Assembly: GCF_000333955.1 (NCBI RefSeq)
Contig: NZ_CAPS01000018.1
Location: forward strand, 1-64,000
Direction: 5' to 3'
Length of the DNA: 64,000 nucleotides
Source: Rhodococcus sp. AW25M09
Lineage (GTDB): Bacteria > Actinomycetota > Actinomycetes > Mycobacteriales > Mycobacteriaceae
Numbering within the stretch: position 1 is the first letter of the stretch; each line of letters begins with the position of its first letter. The position numbers were made by a program, and so were the translations under genes. The notes below the pieces were generated by a model. That model made no database searches. It worked only from the letters and a program-made list of their open reading frames with translations, and was not told where the DNA came from. This document shows, one piece after another, positions 17,208 through 25,920 of this stretch.

Positions 17208-19004
17208 ATTTCCGATCAGGGAGAGTTCAGCCCTACCGCCCAGGATCGGTGGGTTCGGCTGTTCATCGGCGGGATGACGCTGATGTTCGGACTGGCCGGC
17301 CTGCTGATGATCCCGACGGGACAGCTCTCCGAGTCCATGTCCATCGCTGTTCTCGTCACCTCGGCCACCACGGTGCCCGTCGCCATAGCCTGGTACATCC
17401 GACCGCGTACGTCCCCTTTTCTGTCGAAGGTCTACGTTCTGTATGCCGACATCGGCATCGTCTTGGTCCTGTTTTCCTTCCAGACCCCCTTCGACGCGAT
17501 GCCGGGCTGCGCCATGTTCGCGATCGTCGCCGCATTCATCGTCGTCGCAGGCTCGTATCGTGCGATGCTGATCCACCTCGGTGTCGCCACGATCACGCTG
17601 GCGGCGCTCGGTTTCCTCAGTGTCGCCGACGGAGCCGATCCCTGGTTGGCTGCATCCCGCGCCGTCACGATCGGTTCGCTCTACGCAACTCCATTTATGG
17701 TCAAGGCCTACATCGGGCAGTTGCGACTCAGTGCGGCCCGGGCACTACGTGATCCGCTGACCGGCCTGTGGAATCGCCGCGGATTGCTGGACACCGTGGA
17801 CACCCTGAGGGCCACTCGGGTCGCTCCAGCAGGTTCCACCGACGGCTCGGCAGCCGACAACGGCGAGGCACTCGGAGTCGTCGTTCTCGACATCGACCGG
17901 TTCAAGCAGATCAACGACAGGTTCGGCCACCCGTCGGGCGACGCTGTTCTCATCGAAGTTGCCCGACGCCTCACCGAGGCAGTGGGCGAGCGGTCGGTGG
18001 TCGCACGGCTGGGAGGCGACGAGTTCGTGGTCGTCGCAGCCGGAACGAGAGGCGTGATCGCCCAGTCGGACCACAGAATTCGCGCTGCTCTGGAAGAAGC
18101 GTTCGATGGACCTCCGTTCACCGCGAGTGTCGGATCCACCGTAGAGACGCTCGATGCCGACACCAACATTCACGTTCTCGTCCGACGGTTGATCGCCCTC
18201 GCCGACATCGAGATGTACCGATTCAAGTCCCGTACCTCGGGAAGCGGGCTTGCCGCTCGGGCCGAGGCGGACTCCCACGAGCAGACTCGACACAGAATCG
18301 ATGCGCTCATCGCAGCGGGTGGCCCCGATATCGTCTTTCAGCCCATCTGCGAGACGGTCACCGGATCGGTCGTCGGGTTCGAGGCACTCTCGCGATTTCC
18401 CTTCGGTGGCGGGTCACCACTGTCGTGGTATCGCGACGCCATCGACTCCGGCCTCGGTCCGCGGCTCGAACGCGCCGCAATCGACCGAGCGCTCGAGGCG
18501 ATGCACTCGCTGCCTGCGGATACGTTCATCTCGCTCAACGCATCCGCCGACACCATCCGCACAACCAATCTGCTCGATAGATTGCGACCACATCTCGCAT
18601 CGCGAACGTTCCATCTCGAGATCACCGAACACGAACGCGTCGACGACTATCTGGCTGTCACCCGAGCGATCGAAAACCTCCGCACTGCAGGGGTGCAGAT
18701 TTCCATCGATGATGTCGGAGCCGGATTCGCCGGCTTGCGCCACGTCATCGAGCTGCGACCGGACACGCTCAAAGTGGACTACGCGCTGGTCCATGGAATC
18801 GACAGCGATCCGCTCCGGCGAGCCGCGGCGGCCGCCATCATCGGCTTTGCCCGACAGATCGACGCCACCGTGATCATGGAAGGCGTCGAGACCGAGGCGG
18901 AACTACAGGTGGCGACCGAACTGGGAGCCGAAATGGTTCAGGGCTTCCTCACCGGCCGACCGAAGCCGGCGGCGGAGCACGCCGAACAAGCAGTGCGGAG
19001 GTAG
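17208..19004 (+). CDS. membrane GGDEF-EAL cyclic-di-GMP protein, probable ATT start
   Basis: Five or six N-terminal helices precede a diguanylate cyclase domain with an intact GGDEF motif (ARLGGDEFVVV) and the substrate segment DIDRFKQINDRFGH, then a phosphodiesterase domain with FEALSRF, EITEH, DDVGAGFAGL and EGVETEAEL. Both active sites look largely intact, so it may make and degrade c-di-GMP, or one half may be regulatory. No ATG, GTG or TTG exists in frame upstream of ATG 17274, which has no ribosome site. An ATT at 17208 has AGGGAGGG 7 nt upstream and gives ISDQGEFSPTAQDRW before the first helix, so I prefer it. If the ATG is used the protein is 22 residues shorter. Confidence 0.85.
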   Translation: MSDQGEFSPTAQDRWVRLFIGGMTLMFGLAGLLMIPTGQLSESMSIAVLVTSATTVPVAIAWYIRPRTSPFLSKVYVLYADIGIVLVLFSFQTPFDAMPGCAMFAIVAAFIVVAGSYRAMLIHLGVATITLAALGFLSVADGADPWLAASRAVTIGSLYATPFMVKAYIGQLRLSAARALRDPLTGLWNRRGLLDTVDTLRATRVAPAGSTDGSAADNGEALGVVVLDIDRFKQINDRFGHPSGDAVLIEVARRLTEAVGERSVVARLGGDEFVVVAAGTRGVIAQSDHRIRAALEEAFDGPPFTASVGSTVETLDADTNIHVLVRRLIALADIEMYRFKSRTSGSGLAARAEADSHEQTRHRIDALIAAGGPDIVFQPICETVTGSVVGFEALSRFPFGGGSPLSWYRDAIDSGLGPRLERAAIDRALEAMHSLPADTFISLNASADTIRTTNLLDRLRPHLASRTFHLEITEHERVDDYLAVTRAIENLRTAGVQISIDDVGAGFAGLRHVIELRPDTLKVDYALVHGIDSDPLRRAAAAAIIGFARQIDATVIMEGVETEAELQVATELGAEMVQGFLTGRPKPAAEHAEQAVRR

Positions 19005-19019
19005 CCGAACCGCTGTCGA

Positions 19020-19316
19020 TCAGATCGACGAATCGGCCGTGAACTTGGTCAGCGACGGCGCAGCAGCGAGCAGCGGCGGCAATTCGACGATCTTGCCCGG
19101 CCCGGCACGGAACTCTCGGTACTTCGCATCGGCCTCGACCGACTCCCAGGTCTCGTAGGCGATCACATGCGCCTCGTTCTCCTCGTCGACCCACACATCG
19201 ACACCGAGGCAGCCCTCGAAGGCACGGGTATCGGCGAGCACCGTCCGCAACAGTGCGCGCGCGTCGGCGAGAGACTCGGGCTTGAACGTCAGATCCAACA
19301 GTGCGATGAGAGCCAT
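19020..19316 (-). CDS. antibiotic biosynthesis monooxygenase (ABM)-domain protein
   Basis: A 98-residue single ABM domain: LDLTFKPESLADARALLR, then a central VDEENEAHVIAYETWES and AKYREFRAGP. Such proteins form dimeric alpha-beta barrels; some are cofactor-free quinone monooxygenases or haem-degrading enzymes, and many have no known function. It is monocistronic, between the GGDEF-EAL gene (convergent) and the amidohydrolase gene (divergent, 65 bp). No cofactor motif is recognisable. Confidence 0.75.
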   Translation of the reverse strand: MALIALLDLTFKPESLADARALLRTVLADTRAFEGCLGVDVWVDEENEAHVIAYETWESVEADAKYREFRAGPGKIVELPPLLAAAPSLTKFTADSSI

Positions 19317-19381
19317 ACGACAACCCTAGCCCCGCTCCACACATGCGCTGCGTCGACGCCGCGCGAGACCTACGATGCCTC

Positions 19382-20734
19382 ATGACTACTGTGATCTCGG
19401 GTGCCTACATCGCCCCCATCATCGGTGCCGAGATCTCGAACGGCTACCTCGTTCTCGACGGCACGATGATCACCGCCATCGGATCGGGCCCGGCACCGGA
19501 CATCACCGGTGCCGAGACCATCGACGCGTCCGGCTGCCTCGTCACCCCCGGCTTGGTGAACACTCACCACCACCTCTACCAGTGGGCGTCTCAGGGCCTC
19601 GCCAAGGACAACACCCTCTTCGAATGGCTTGTAGCGCTCTACAAGCCGTGGTCCAAAATGGACGCCGAGGTGGTCGGCGGAGCCGCTGCAGCCGGGCTCG
19701 GTTGGCTCGCGAAGTCGGGCTGCACCACCAGCACCGATCACCACTACATCTTCCCCAAGGGCCGAGGCGACCTGTTCGCGGCCGAGATCGACGCTGCACA
19801 ACGCATCGGTGTCCGTTTCCAGCCGTGCCGCGGCTCGATGGACCGGGGCGTCTCCGACGGCGGTCTGCCACCGGACGAGGTGGTCGAATCGCTCGACGAC
19901 ATCCTCACCGCCACCGCCGAGGCCATCGACACCTATCACGACGCCTCGTTCGGGTCGATGCTGCGCATCGCGGTCGCACCCTGCTCTCCGTTCTCGATCA
20001 GCAAGGAATTGCTGGTCGAGTCGGCTACTCTGGCCCGCGCCAAAGGTGTTCGGCTGCATACTCATCTGGCCGAGACCCTCGACGAGGAAGAGCACTGCCT
20101 CGCCCAGATGAACTGCACCCCGGTCGAATACATGGAGCAGGTCGGCTGGCTCGGAGACGACGTGTGGTTCGCGCACGCCGTACACCTGCACGATTCCGAC
20201 ATCGCGAAGATGGCGGCCACCGGCACCGGTACGGCCCACTGCCCGAGTTCGAATGCTCGGCTCGGCGCGGGCATCGCCCGAATCTCCGACCTGCTCGCAG
20301 CCGGTGCACCGGTGGGCCTCGGAGTCGACGGCTCGGCCTCGGCCGAGATGGTTCCCCTGGCCGGAGAGGTACGTCAGGCGATGTACATGCAGCGCGCCAA
20401 GTACGGACCGACAGCACTGACCGCGCGTCAGGCATTGGAGATCGGAACCCTGGGCGGGGCAACGGTACTGGGGCGGCAGAGCGAGATCGGATCGCTCGAG
20501 GTCGGCAAGCTCGCGGACATCGCGATCTGGCGTACCGACGGGTTCTACTCGGCCGTGGACGACCCGGTTGTGGCGTTCGCGTACGGGCAGACGCCGCCAT
20601 TGGCTCGGTTGATGGTGGGCGGTAGAACGATCGTCGAGAACGACGAGTTGACCAGCGCACCGCAGGACGAGATCGGCCGCGCCGGAGCAGACGCGCACCG
20701 TCGCCTGATGACACTCGCGCAGGACGTACTGTGA
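19382..20734 (+). CDS. 8-oxoguanine deaminase-like amidohydrolase
   Basis: A 450-residue metal-dependent hydrolase of the TrzN/AtzB/8-oxoguanine deaminase group. Zinc ligands are the HHH cluster in NTHHHLYQW, His in HTHLAETLDEEEHCL, His in WFAHAVHL and Asp in LGVDGSASAE. The C-terminal composite beta domain (GSLEVGKLADIAIWRTDGF) is complete. The best-known relatives deaminate 8-oxoguanine to urate, or guanine and related ring amines. The ATG at 19382 matches family starts; the frame extends upstream without a ribosome site. No purine-catabolism partners lie next to it, so the substrate is uncertain. Confidence 0.82.
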   Translation: MTTVISGAYIAPIIGAEISNGYLVLDGTMITAIGSGPAPDITGAETIDASGCLVTPGLVNTHHHLYQWASQGLAKDNTLFEWLVALYKPWSKMDAEVVGGAAAAGLGWLAKSGCTTSTDHHYIFPKGRGDLFAAEIDAAQRIGVRFQPCRGSMDRGVSDGGLPPDEVVESLDDILTATAEAIDTYHDASFGSMLRIAVAPCSPFSISKELLVESATLARAKGVRLHTHLAETLDEEEHCLAQMNCTPVEYMEQVGWLGDDVWFAHAVHLHDSDIAKMAATGTGTAHCPSSNARLGAGIARISDLLAAGAPVGLGVDGSASAEMVPLAGEVRQAMYMQRAKYGPTALTARQALEIGTLGGATVLGRQSEIGSLEVGKLADIAIWRTDGFYSAVDDPVVAFAYGQTPPLARLMVGGRTIVENDELTSAPQDEIGRAGADAHRRLMTLAQDVL

Positions 20735-20739
20735 GCAGT

Positions 20740-21558
20740 TCAGTCCCGCAGGACTTTGGCCCCCCGCGAGAACGTCTCGACCTGCTCGGTCAACCACACG
20801 TGCGCCGGAACTGCGCCGCCGAGCAATTCGCGCGCCAGTGAGGGTGAGTCTCCGATCGGGACATCGCTGCCGGCGATGATGATGTTGCCGTAGCGCCTGC
20901 CCTTGAGCATCGCCGGATCGGCGACGATCGCCGTATGTGGAAACACGCTGCCGATGGTCGACGCCTCCTGCTTCGCGAGCGACAGATCTCGACGATCACC
21001 GCAGTTGACGACGTACATACCGCCGGGCGAGAGGACGCGTCGAACATGGGCGGTGAACTCGGCGGTGAGCAGAGGGGCCGGAGTTGTGGCTCCCGCGAAC
21101 ACATCTCGCACGATCAGGTCGCGACTGTTCTCGGACAGAGTTTCGGTGACCGCCCGCGCTTCCCCGACGCGGATGCGGAGCAGTGGTGCCCGCGGCAGCT
21201 CGAACCACTCGCGAACGAGCTCCGAGAGTCTGCCGTCGAGCTCCACCACAACCTGACGCGCACCGGGAAATTCCGCGGTGAACGAGCGAGCAAGTGTGCA
21301 CGCCCCACCCCCGAGATGCAGGGCTCGCAGGGGGAAGCTCGAATCCCACTGCGCGCGGACGAGTCCCGAGATCCATCGCATGTACTCGAACTCGAGGACG
21401 GTGGGGTCGTTCATGTCGATGTGCGAGCTCGGAACGTCGTTGACGTTGACGACCCAGCCGTCGTCGGAGAACGAGTCTCTGACCAATTCACAGGTGCCCG
21501 AATCGATCTCGAATACTCCCGGCGTCAGGCCGCCGGCTGACTCACGCTTCCTACCCAT
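20740..21558 (-). CDS. spermidine synthase-like methyltransferase-fold protein
   Basis: A 272-residue class I Rossmann protein like polyamine aminopropyltransferases. The glycine motif is ALHLGGGACTLAR, with the acidic VVELDGRL after strand 2 and DLIVRDVFAGATTPAPL after strand 4. The gate-keeping residues of true spermidine synthase are not obvious, and many actinobacterial proteins of this type have no proven polyamine activity. Its start overlaps the cupin gene by 8 bp. It is the last gene of the TetR-SDR-cupin run. The deaminase-like gene is convergent, 5 bp away. Confidence 0.75.
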   Translation of the reverse strand: MGRKRESAGGLTPGVFEIDSGTCELVRDSFSDDGWVVNVNDVPSSHIDMNDPTVLEFEYMRWISGLVRAQWDSSFPLRALHLGGGACTLARSFTAEFPGARQVVVELDGRLSELVREWFELPRAPLLRIRVGEARAVTETLSENSRDLIVRDVFAGATTPAPLLTAEFTAHVRRVLSPGGMYVVNCGDRRDLSLAKQEASTIGSVFPHTAIVADPAMLKGRRYGNIIIAGSDVPIGDSPSLARELLGGAVPAHVWLTEQVETFSRGAKVLRD

Positions 21559-22015
21559 CCTGGGCCTCGAGTCGGAAGTCCTCCAGGGCCTCGAGTCGGA
21601 AGTCCTCGAAATCGAATCCCGGCGTCACGATGCAGCTGACCAAGCTCGGCTCGTCGACCACCGGCTGCGCCCGTTGCCACACAGACGGTGGCACGATCTG
21701 CTGTGGAGATTCGGGACCGACCAGCAGCGAGGTCACCGCCCCTGGCTCGGCAGCTGCGCCGCCGAGATCGAGCTGCACCGGACTGCCCCGGTGGTACAGC
21801 CACATCTCGGTCCCGCGGACGGTGTGCCACGCGGAGCGCTGACCGGGCATGAGCAGGAACAGGATTGCCGTGCCTGCCGCGCGAGGCCCCGGGTAGCCGT
21901 CGGGCAGAGAAGCCTGCTCGATGGTGACGTCGCTACGCCAGGTCTCCCGGAACCAGCCACCCTCAGGGTGTGGTGCAAGGTCGAGGCTCAGAGCCCAGTC
22001 GGGCAGCGACGTCAT
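21551..22015 (-). CDS. cupin (DUF985) protein
   Basis: A 154-residue cupin of the DUF985 group. LAPHPEGGWFRETWRS is the family N terminus, SAWHTVRGTEMWLYHRG the first cupin motif, and PGFDFEDF near the end closes the barrel. Start at ATG 22015, 10 bp after the SDR stop. Relatives include sugar-epimerase-like and mannose-binding cupins; no reaction is established. The C terminus carries an 8-residue duplication (LEDFRLEA twice) caused by a 24-bp tandem repeat. Confidence 0.75.
   Translation of the reverse strand: MTSLPDWALSLDLAPHPEGGWFRETWRSDVTIEQASLPDGYPGPRAAGTAILFLLMPGQRSAWHTVRGTEMWLYHRGSPVQLDLGGAAAEPGAVTSLLVGPESPQQIVPPSVWQRAQPVVDEPSLVSCIVTPGFDFEDFRLEALEDFRLEAQDG
21562..21609. repeat. two tandem 24-bp units
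   Basis: GGGCCTCGAGTCGGAAGTCC plus four bases is repeated directly twice with one mismatch at the end of the unit. It lies in frame at the 3' end of the cupin gene and duplicates eight residues. Confidence 0.85.
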
Positions 22016-22025
22016 GCCCGCAACC

Positions 22026-22691
22026 CTAATCCGTGGAGACCTGAACCCGGAATCGATCACGTTCGGTGTGCAGGCTCCAGAGCTGCTCGGCAAGAGCTTC
22101 GGGGCTCTTCTTCGGATCCTTGCCATCGATGGCACCACCGATGATCAACTGCGACACTTGGATTCCCTCGTCGGCCAACTCCTCGTTGAGCAGCTGCGCA
22201 TATGCTGCCTGGCCGGCGAAAGCGATGGACGTGCCGGTGACCGCACGACCGGGCTTGACCGCAGAGCCGCCGTTGACGAACAGAATCGTGCCCTTGTTCT
22301 TGCCGAGGAACCGCATACCCGGCAGAACCTGATGGACGGCGGCGATCGGACCGTAGATGGAGAATTCGACCGGACCTACCATGTCTGCCGGGGTGGTCTC
22401 GAGGACGGGTCGCATGAAGTCCTTCTGCGGCAGCGGACTGTACTGCAGCACCTCGATGGGACCGAGTGTCTCGGTGACCTGTTCCAATGCTGCGGCGATC
22501 GAGGCCGGATCGCGCACGTCGGCGGCGAACCCCTTCGCCGATACTCCGTCGGCGGCCAGTTGATCGGCGAGTGCGTCGAGGCGGGACTGGTTGCGGGAGA
22601 TGAGGCCGACCGAGTAGCCCTGGGCACCGAACTTGCGCGCCACCGCTGCTCCGAGACCTGCACCTGCTCCGACTATTGCTATGGAAGTCAT
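22026..22691 (-). CDS. SDR-family oxidoreductase
   Basis: A 221-residue short-chain dehydrogenase-like protein. AIVGAGAGLGAAVAR is the NAD(P) glycine motif and NRSQ-like SRNQSRLDAL follows strand 2. The usual catalytic YxxxK is changed: the segment FAGQAAYAQLLNEEL has Tyr but no Lys four positions on. So it may be an atypical or non-catalytic member. Its ATG overlaps the TetR gene stop by 4 bp, so it is probably controlled by that regulator. Substrate unknown. Confidence 0.8.
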   Translation of the reverse strand: MTSIAIVGAGAGLGAAVARKFGAQGYSVGLISRNQSRLDALADQLAADGVSAKGFAADVRDPASIAAALEQVTETLGPIEVLQYSPLPQKDFMRPVLETTPADMVGPVEFSIYGPIAAVHQVLPGMRFLGKNKGTILFVNGGSAVKPGRAVTGTSIAFAGQAAYAQLLNEELADEGIQVSQLIIGGAIDGKDPKKSPEALAEQLWSLHTERDRFRVQVSTD

Positions 22692-23389
22692 GTCGTATTC
22701 AAGGACTGACGATCCTCGGCTATTCCGACGACCGCCCCGAGCAGGGCCTCCGCACTCGCGTGCAGGGCACCGACCCCTCCGGTCCAGCCGAGAATGCGCA
22801 GTGCCGCGACGGCGATCCCGGCCGCATCTGCCGTGGCGTCGCGACGGCCGTTCTCGCGATCGGCCCGCGCGTTCACCACGGTCTCGACCAGGCGGAACGG
22901 CAGGTCCTCCGTGCCCGGTCGTCGTTCGGATTCGAGCTGAACCAGTGTGTCCGACGCGATGACCGCGTAGAGCCGCATCAGCGCGTACCGATGATCCCGG
23001 AAGGTCTCGAAACGCTCGCTGCGTAGCTCGGGCAACAGGTAGAGCGCACCCAGATTCCACGTGGACGCGCCGAGTTGCTTGGCGTCGAAGTAGGCCAGTG
23101 CGTACATCTGGGTGGCGGCATCTGCCGACGAGTCGCGAATGCGCTGCGCAACAGCCAACGGAGCATCGACGGTGCCGCTGAGCAGTGCGTCGAGGATGTC
23201 GTCCTTGGTGGCGAAGTGGTGATAGAGCGAGGCCTGCCGCAGTCCGACGGCGTCGGCGATGACGCGGGTCGAGGTGTTGGTGAATCCGCGAGTGGTGAAC
23301 AGCTCGGCCGAGGCGTCGAGTATCTCCTCTCGAGCGGTGTCGCCGGGCCGCTTCTTCGTACTCAGCCTCGGTCTGCCTGCGCCGGTCAT
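22688..23389 (-). CDS. TetR-family transcriptional regulator
   Basis: A 233-residue TetR regulator. The DNA-binding domain is at 20-68: ILDASAELFTTRGFTNTSTR and GLRQASLYHHFATKDDILDAL. It is divergent from the permease/DUF1989 operon with a 188-bp gap holding inverted repeats, and leads the minus-strand SDR-cupin run. It probably represses the nitrogen operon, itself, or both. Ligand unknown. Confidence 0.88.
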   Translation of the reverse strand: MTGAGRPRLSTKKRPGDTAREEILDASAELFTTRGFTNTSTRVIADAVGLRQASLYHHFATKDDILDALLSGTVDAPLAVAQRIRDSSADAATQMYALAYFDAKQLGASTWNLGALYLLPELRSERFETFRDHRYALMRLYAVIASDTLVQLESERRPGTEDLPFRLVETVVNARADRENGRRDATADAAGIAVAALRILGWTGGVGALHASAEALLGAVVGIAEDRQSLNTT

Positions 23390-23423
23390 GTCCCCATCTT
23401 GTCAGGTCGACGTGACGGTGAGA

Positions 23424-23517
23424 TTTCTGTCATCTGATCGAAATAGACGAAACGAGCTTGTTTCACGACGGTCACTCGCCGGGAACGGCGGTGCCGAAAA
23501 CTATCAACTGACAGAAA
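23424..23517. promoter_or_regulatory. intergenic inverted repeats, candidate TetR operators
   Basis: Between TetR and the permease are TTTCTGTCA (23424-23432) and its exact inverse TGACAGAAA (23509-23517). Between them lies GAAACGAGCTTGTTTC (23449-23464), with perfect 5-bp arms. One or both are likely operators for the divergent genes. I looked for a guanidine-I (ykkC) riboswitch here and could not recognise one. Confidence 0.5.
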
Positions 23518-23577
23518 CCCGCCTCGGCGATGCAGCGGGCGGTCACTCACCACCCACCTCGCCCGTAGGAGACTTAC

Positions 23578-25125
23578 GTGAGCTCGACAACATTGCCGGC
23601 CCCCGGCCCCGGTTCGGAACCGGCTGGCCCATCGGACCATTCGGATCTCGCTGCCCTCGGCTACGACCAGCAGCTGCATCGCAGCCTCGGCAAGTACGCG
23701 TCGTTCGCAGCAGGCTTCTCGTTCGTCTCGATCCTCACCACCATCTTTCAACTCTTCGGCCTCGGCTTCAGCTTCGGCGGCCCGGCCTTCTTCCTCACCT
23801 GGCCACTGGTGTTTCTCGGCCAGTTCATGGTGGCGCTGAACTTCGCCGAACTCGCTGCCCGCTATCCCATCTCGGGTGCCATTTACCACTGGTCGCGGCG
23901 CATGGGCGGTGAACTGGTCGGCTGGTTCGCCGGTTGGTTCATGATCATCGCGCAGATCGTCACCGCCTCGGCGGCCGCGATCGCACTACAGGTGGTGCTG
24001 CCCAGCATTTGGGGCGGCTTCCAGATGATCGGCGAGGACACCGCGCTCACCTCCTCGAGCGGAGCGGCGAATGCCGTTGTGCTGGGGTCGATTCTGCTGG
24101 TCATCACCACCACCATCAACTGCATCGGTGTCGACTGGATGTCGCGCATCAACAGCATCGGCGTCACCTGCGAGATCGTCGGCGTCATCGCTCTGGTGCT
24201 GGTGTTCTTCACCCACGCCGAACGCGGACCGCAGGTGGTCTTCGATACCGGTAGCGCCGGAGCCGATCCCGGCTACATCGGCGCCTGGATCATCTCCGGC
24301 CTGATGGCCGCCTACGTCATGGTCGGCTTCGGCTCGGCGGGCGAACTCGCCGAGGAGACCCGCAATCCCCGACGCGTGGCACCGCGCACCATCCGACTCG
24401 CCCTCTCCGCCTCCGCACTCGGTGGCGGCCTGATGATCGTCGGCGCACTGATGGCCGCGCCCAGCCTGACCGACGGTCAGCTGGCCACACAGGGCCTGCC
24501 GTACGTCATCGACTCGATCCTCACCTCGCCGTGGGGCAAGGTTCTGCTGGTCGACGTCTCCATCGCCGTGTTCATCTGCACCCTGGCGATTCAGACCGCA
24601 GCATCTCGGTTGATGTTCTCCATGGCCCGTGACGGACGACTGCCCGCCTCGCCGGCTCTGGCGAAGGTGAACTCGCGCACCGGAACTCCCATTGCGCCCT
24701 CGGTACTCATCGGACTTGCCTGCATCGCGATCCTGGCCGTCAACGTCGGCAACTCCGCGATCTTCACCACGCTATCGAGCGTCTGCATCGTGTTGATCTA
24801 TCTCGCCTACATGATGGTGACCGTCCCGCTGTTGATCCAGCGACTCAAAGGCTGGCCACACGGCGGAGTGCAGCACGATGCCGACGGCCAGAAGCTCTTC
24901 ACCCTCGGCCGCCTCGGTGTACCCGTCAACATCGCGGCAGTTCTCTACGGCGCACTGATGGTGGTCAACCTGTCGTGGCCGCGAGCCGAAATCTTCGACC
25001 CCACCGGCGAGTTCCCCCTGCTGCTGTGGGCCGCGCCATTGACCGTCCTCGCAGTGATCGTCGTGGGCATCGCATGTCTTCCCCACGGCAAAGCCCACCC
25101 GAAGCCTGTCACGATCGGAGCCTGA
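23578..25125 (+). CDS. APC-family amino acid/amine permease
   Basis: A 515-residue permease of the amino acid-polyamine-organocation superfamily with about 12 helices. The N-terminal DHSDLAALGYDQQLHRSL and the first unwound helix FAAGFSFVSILT match the family. GTG start after TAGGAG. It heads the operon with two DUF1989 proteins, the carboxyltransferase and allophanate hydrolase, 6 bp before the next gene. In that context it probably imports guanidine, urea or a related nitrogen compound. Substrate inferred only. Confidence 0.85.
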   Translation: MSSTTLPAPGPGSEPAGPSDHSDLAALGYDQQLHRSLGKYASFAAGFSFVSILTTIFQLFGLGFSFGGPAFFLTWPLVFLGQFMVALNFAELAARYPISGAIYHWSRRMGGELVGWFAGWFMIIAQIVTASAAAIALQVVLPSIWGGFQMIGEDTALTSSSGAANAVVLGSILLVITTTINCIGVDWMSRINSIGVTCEIVGVIALVLVFFTHAERGPQVVFDTGSAGADPGYIGAWIISGLMAAYVMVGFGSAGELAEETRNPRRVAPRTIRLALSASALGGGLMIVGALMAAPSLTDGQLATQGLPYVIDSILTSPWGKVLLVDVSIAVFICTLAIQTAASRLMFSMARDGRLPASPALAKVNSRTGTPIAPSVLIGLACIAILAVNVGNSAIFTTLSSVCIVLIYLAYMMVTVPLLIQRLKGWPHGGVQHDADGQKLFTLGRLGVPVNIAAVLYGALMVVNLSWPRAEIFDPTGEFPLLLWAAPLTVLAVIVVGIACLPHGKAHPKPVTIGA

Positions 25126-25131
25126 ACCACC

Positions 25132-25920
25132 ATGAGCACAGCGACAGCAACCACGCATTCGGCCAAGGAGCACGCACGGTCGCAGGCCACCACCGCGCCT
25201 GCACCCACCGCGCCGGAGGGTGTTTCGGACCTCACCTGGGCAGAATCGGTGCCCGGCGGCAGCTACACCACCAAGGTCCTCGCCCGCGGAACACGCCTGC
25301 GGCTCATCGACGTCGACGGCAGTGCCTGCGCCAATCTGCTGCTCTATCGCGTCGACGCACCGTGGGAGCGGCTCAACACCGCAGACACCGTCAAGGTTCC
25401 GTGGCAGGCGTATCTGAGCGCAGGCCATCCCCTCCTCTCGGACCAGGGCCGCGTGTTGGCCACCATCGTCGGCGACACCTCCGGTCACCACGACGCGCTC
25501 TGCGGCACGACGTCCTCGGCGACCAATTCTGCGAAATACGGAGTCAGCGGACCACATTCGTCAGCTCCGGCAGGCCGGGAGCTGTTCACGCTGGCCGCGG
25601 CCAAGCACGGACTCGAACCGCGGGACGTAGCGCCGTCACTGTCGTTCTTCCACGGCGTCACCGTGGCAGCAGACGGTGCACTGATCAGCACCGGCTCGGC
25701 CGGACCGGGGCGCTCGGTGGATCTGCTGATCCATCTGCCGGTGATCGTGTTGCTCGCCAACACCGCTCACCCACTTGACCCCAGCACCGAGTACTCCACG
25801 ACAGCACTCGACGTGTTGGCCTGGCGAGCACCCGAAGAGTTGCTCACACTCGACAACACCGAACCGGAATACCAACGCGCAGTGCAGAACACCGAGAAAG
25901 CATGGAAGGCAGCGCAATGA
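25132..25920 (+). CDS. DUF1989 protein, urea-amidolyase-associated protein 1 type (carboxyguanidine deiminase subunit)
   Basis: A 262-residue DUF1989 protein. It has WAESVPGGSYTTKVLARGT, DVDGSACANLLLY and the conserved DTSGHHDALCGTTS with likely metal/catalytic His and Cys. In proteobacteria the two DUF1989 proteins next to the so-called urea carboxylase form carboxyguanidine deiminase (CgdAB), which removes ammonia from carboxyguanidine to give allophanate. The paralogous next gene overlaps by 4 bp, as expected for subunits of one complex. Guanidine use is inferred from this pairing. Confidence 0.82.
   Translation: MSTATATTHSAKEHARSQATTAPAPTAPEGVSDLTWAESVPGGSYTTKVLARGTRLRLIDVDGSACANLLLYRVDAPWERLNTADTVKVPWQAYLSAGHPLLSDQGRVLATIVGDTSGHHDALCGTTSSATNSAKYGVSGPHSSAPAGRELFTLAAAKHGLEPRDVAPSLSFFHGVTVAADGALISTGSAGPGRSVDLLIHLPVIVLLANTAHPLDPSTEYSTTALDVLAWRAPEELLTLDNTEPEYQRAVQNTEKAWKAAQ

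Noticed and set aside
19370-20797. 475-codon minus-strand frame opposite the amidohydrolase
   Set aside because: Antisense shadow of a gene with intact metal ligands; no family features.
23390-23577. Guanidine-I (ykkC) riboswitch upstream of the permease
   Set aside because: Expected from context, but I could not find the conserved ACGR-type core or paired stems; only palindromes were visible.
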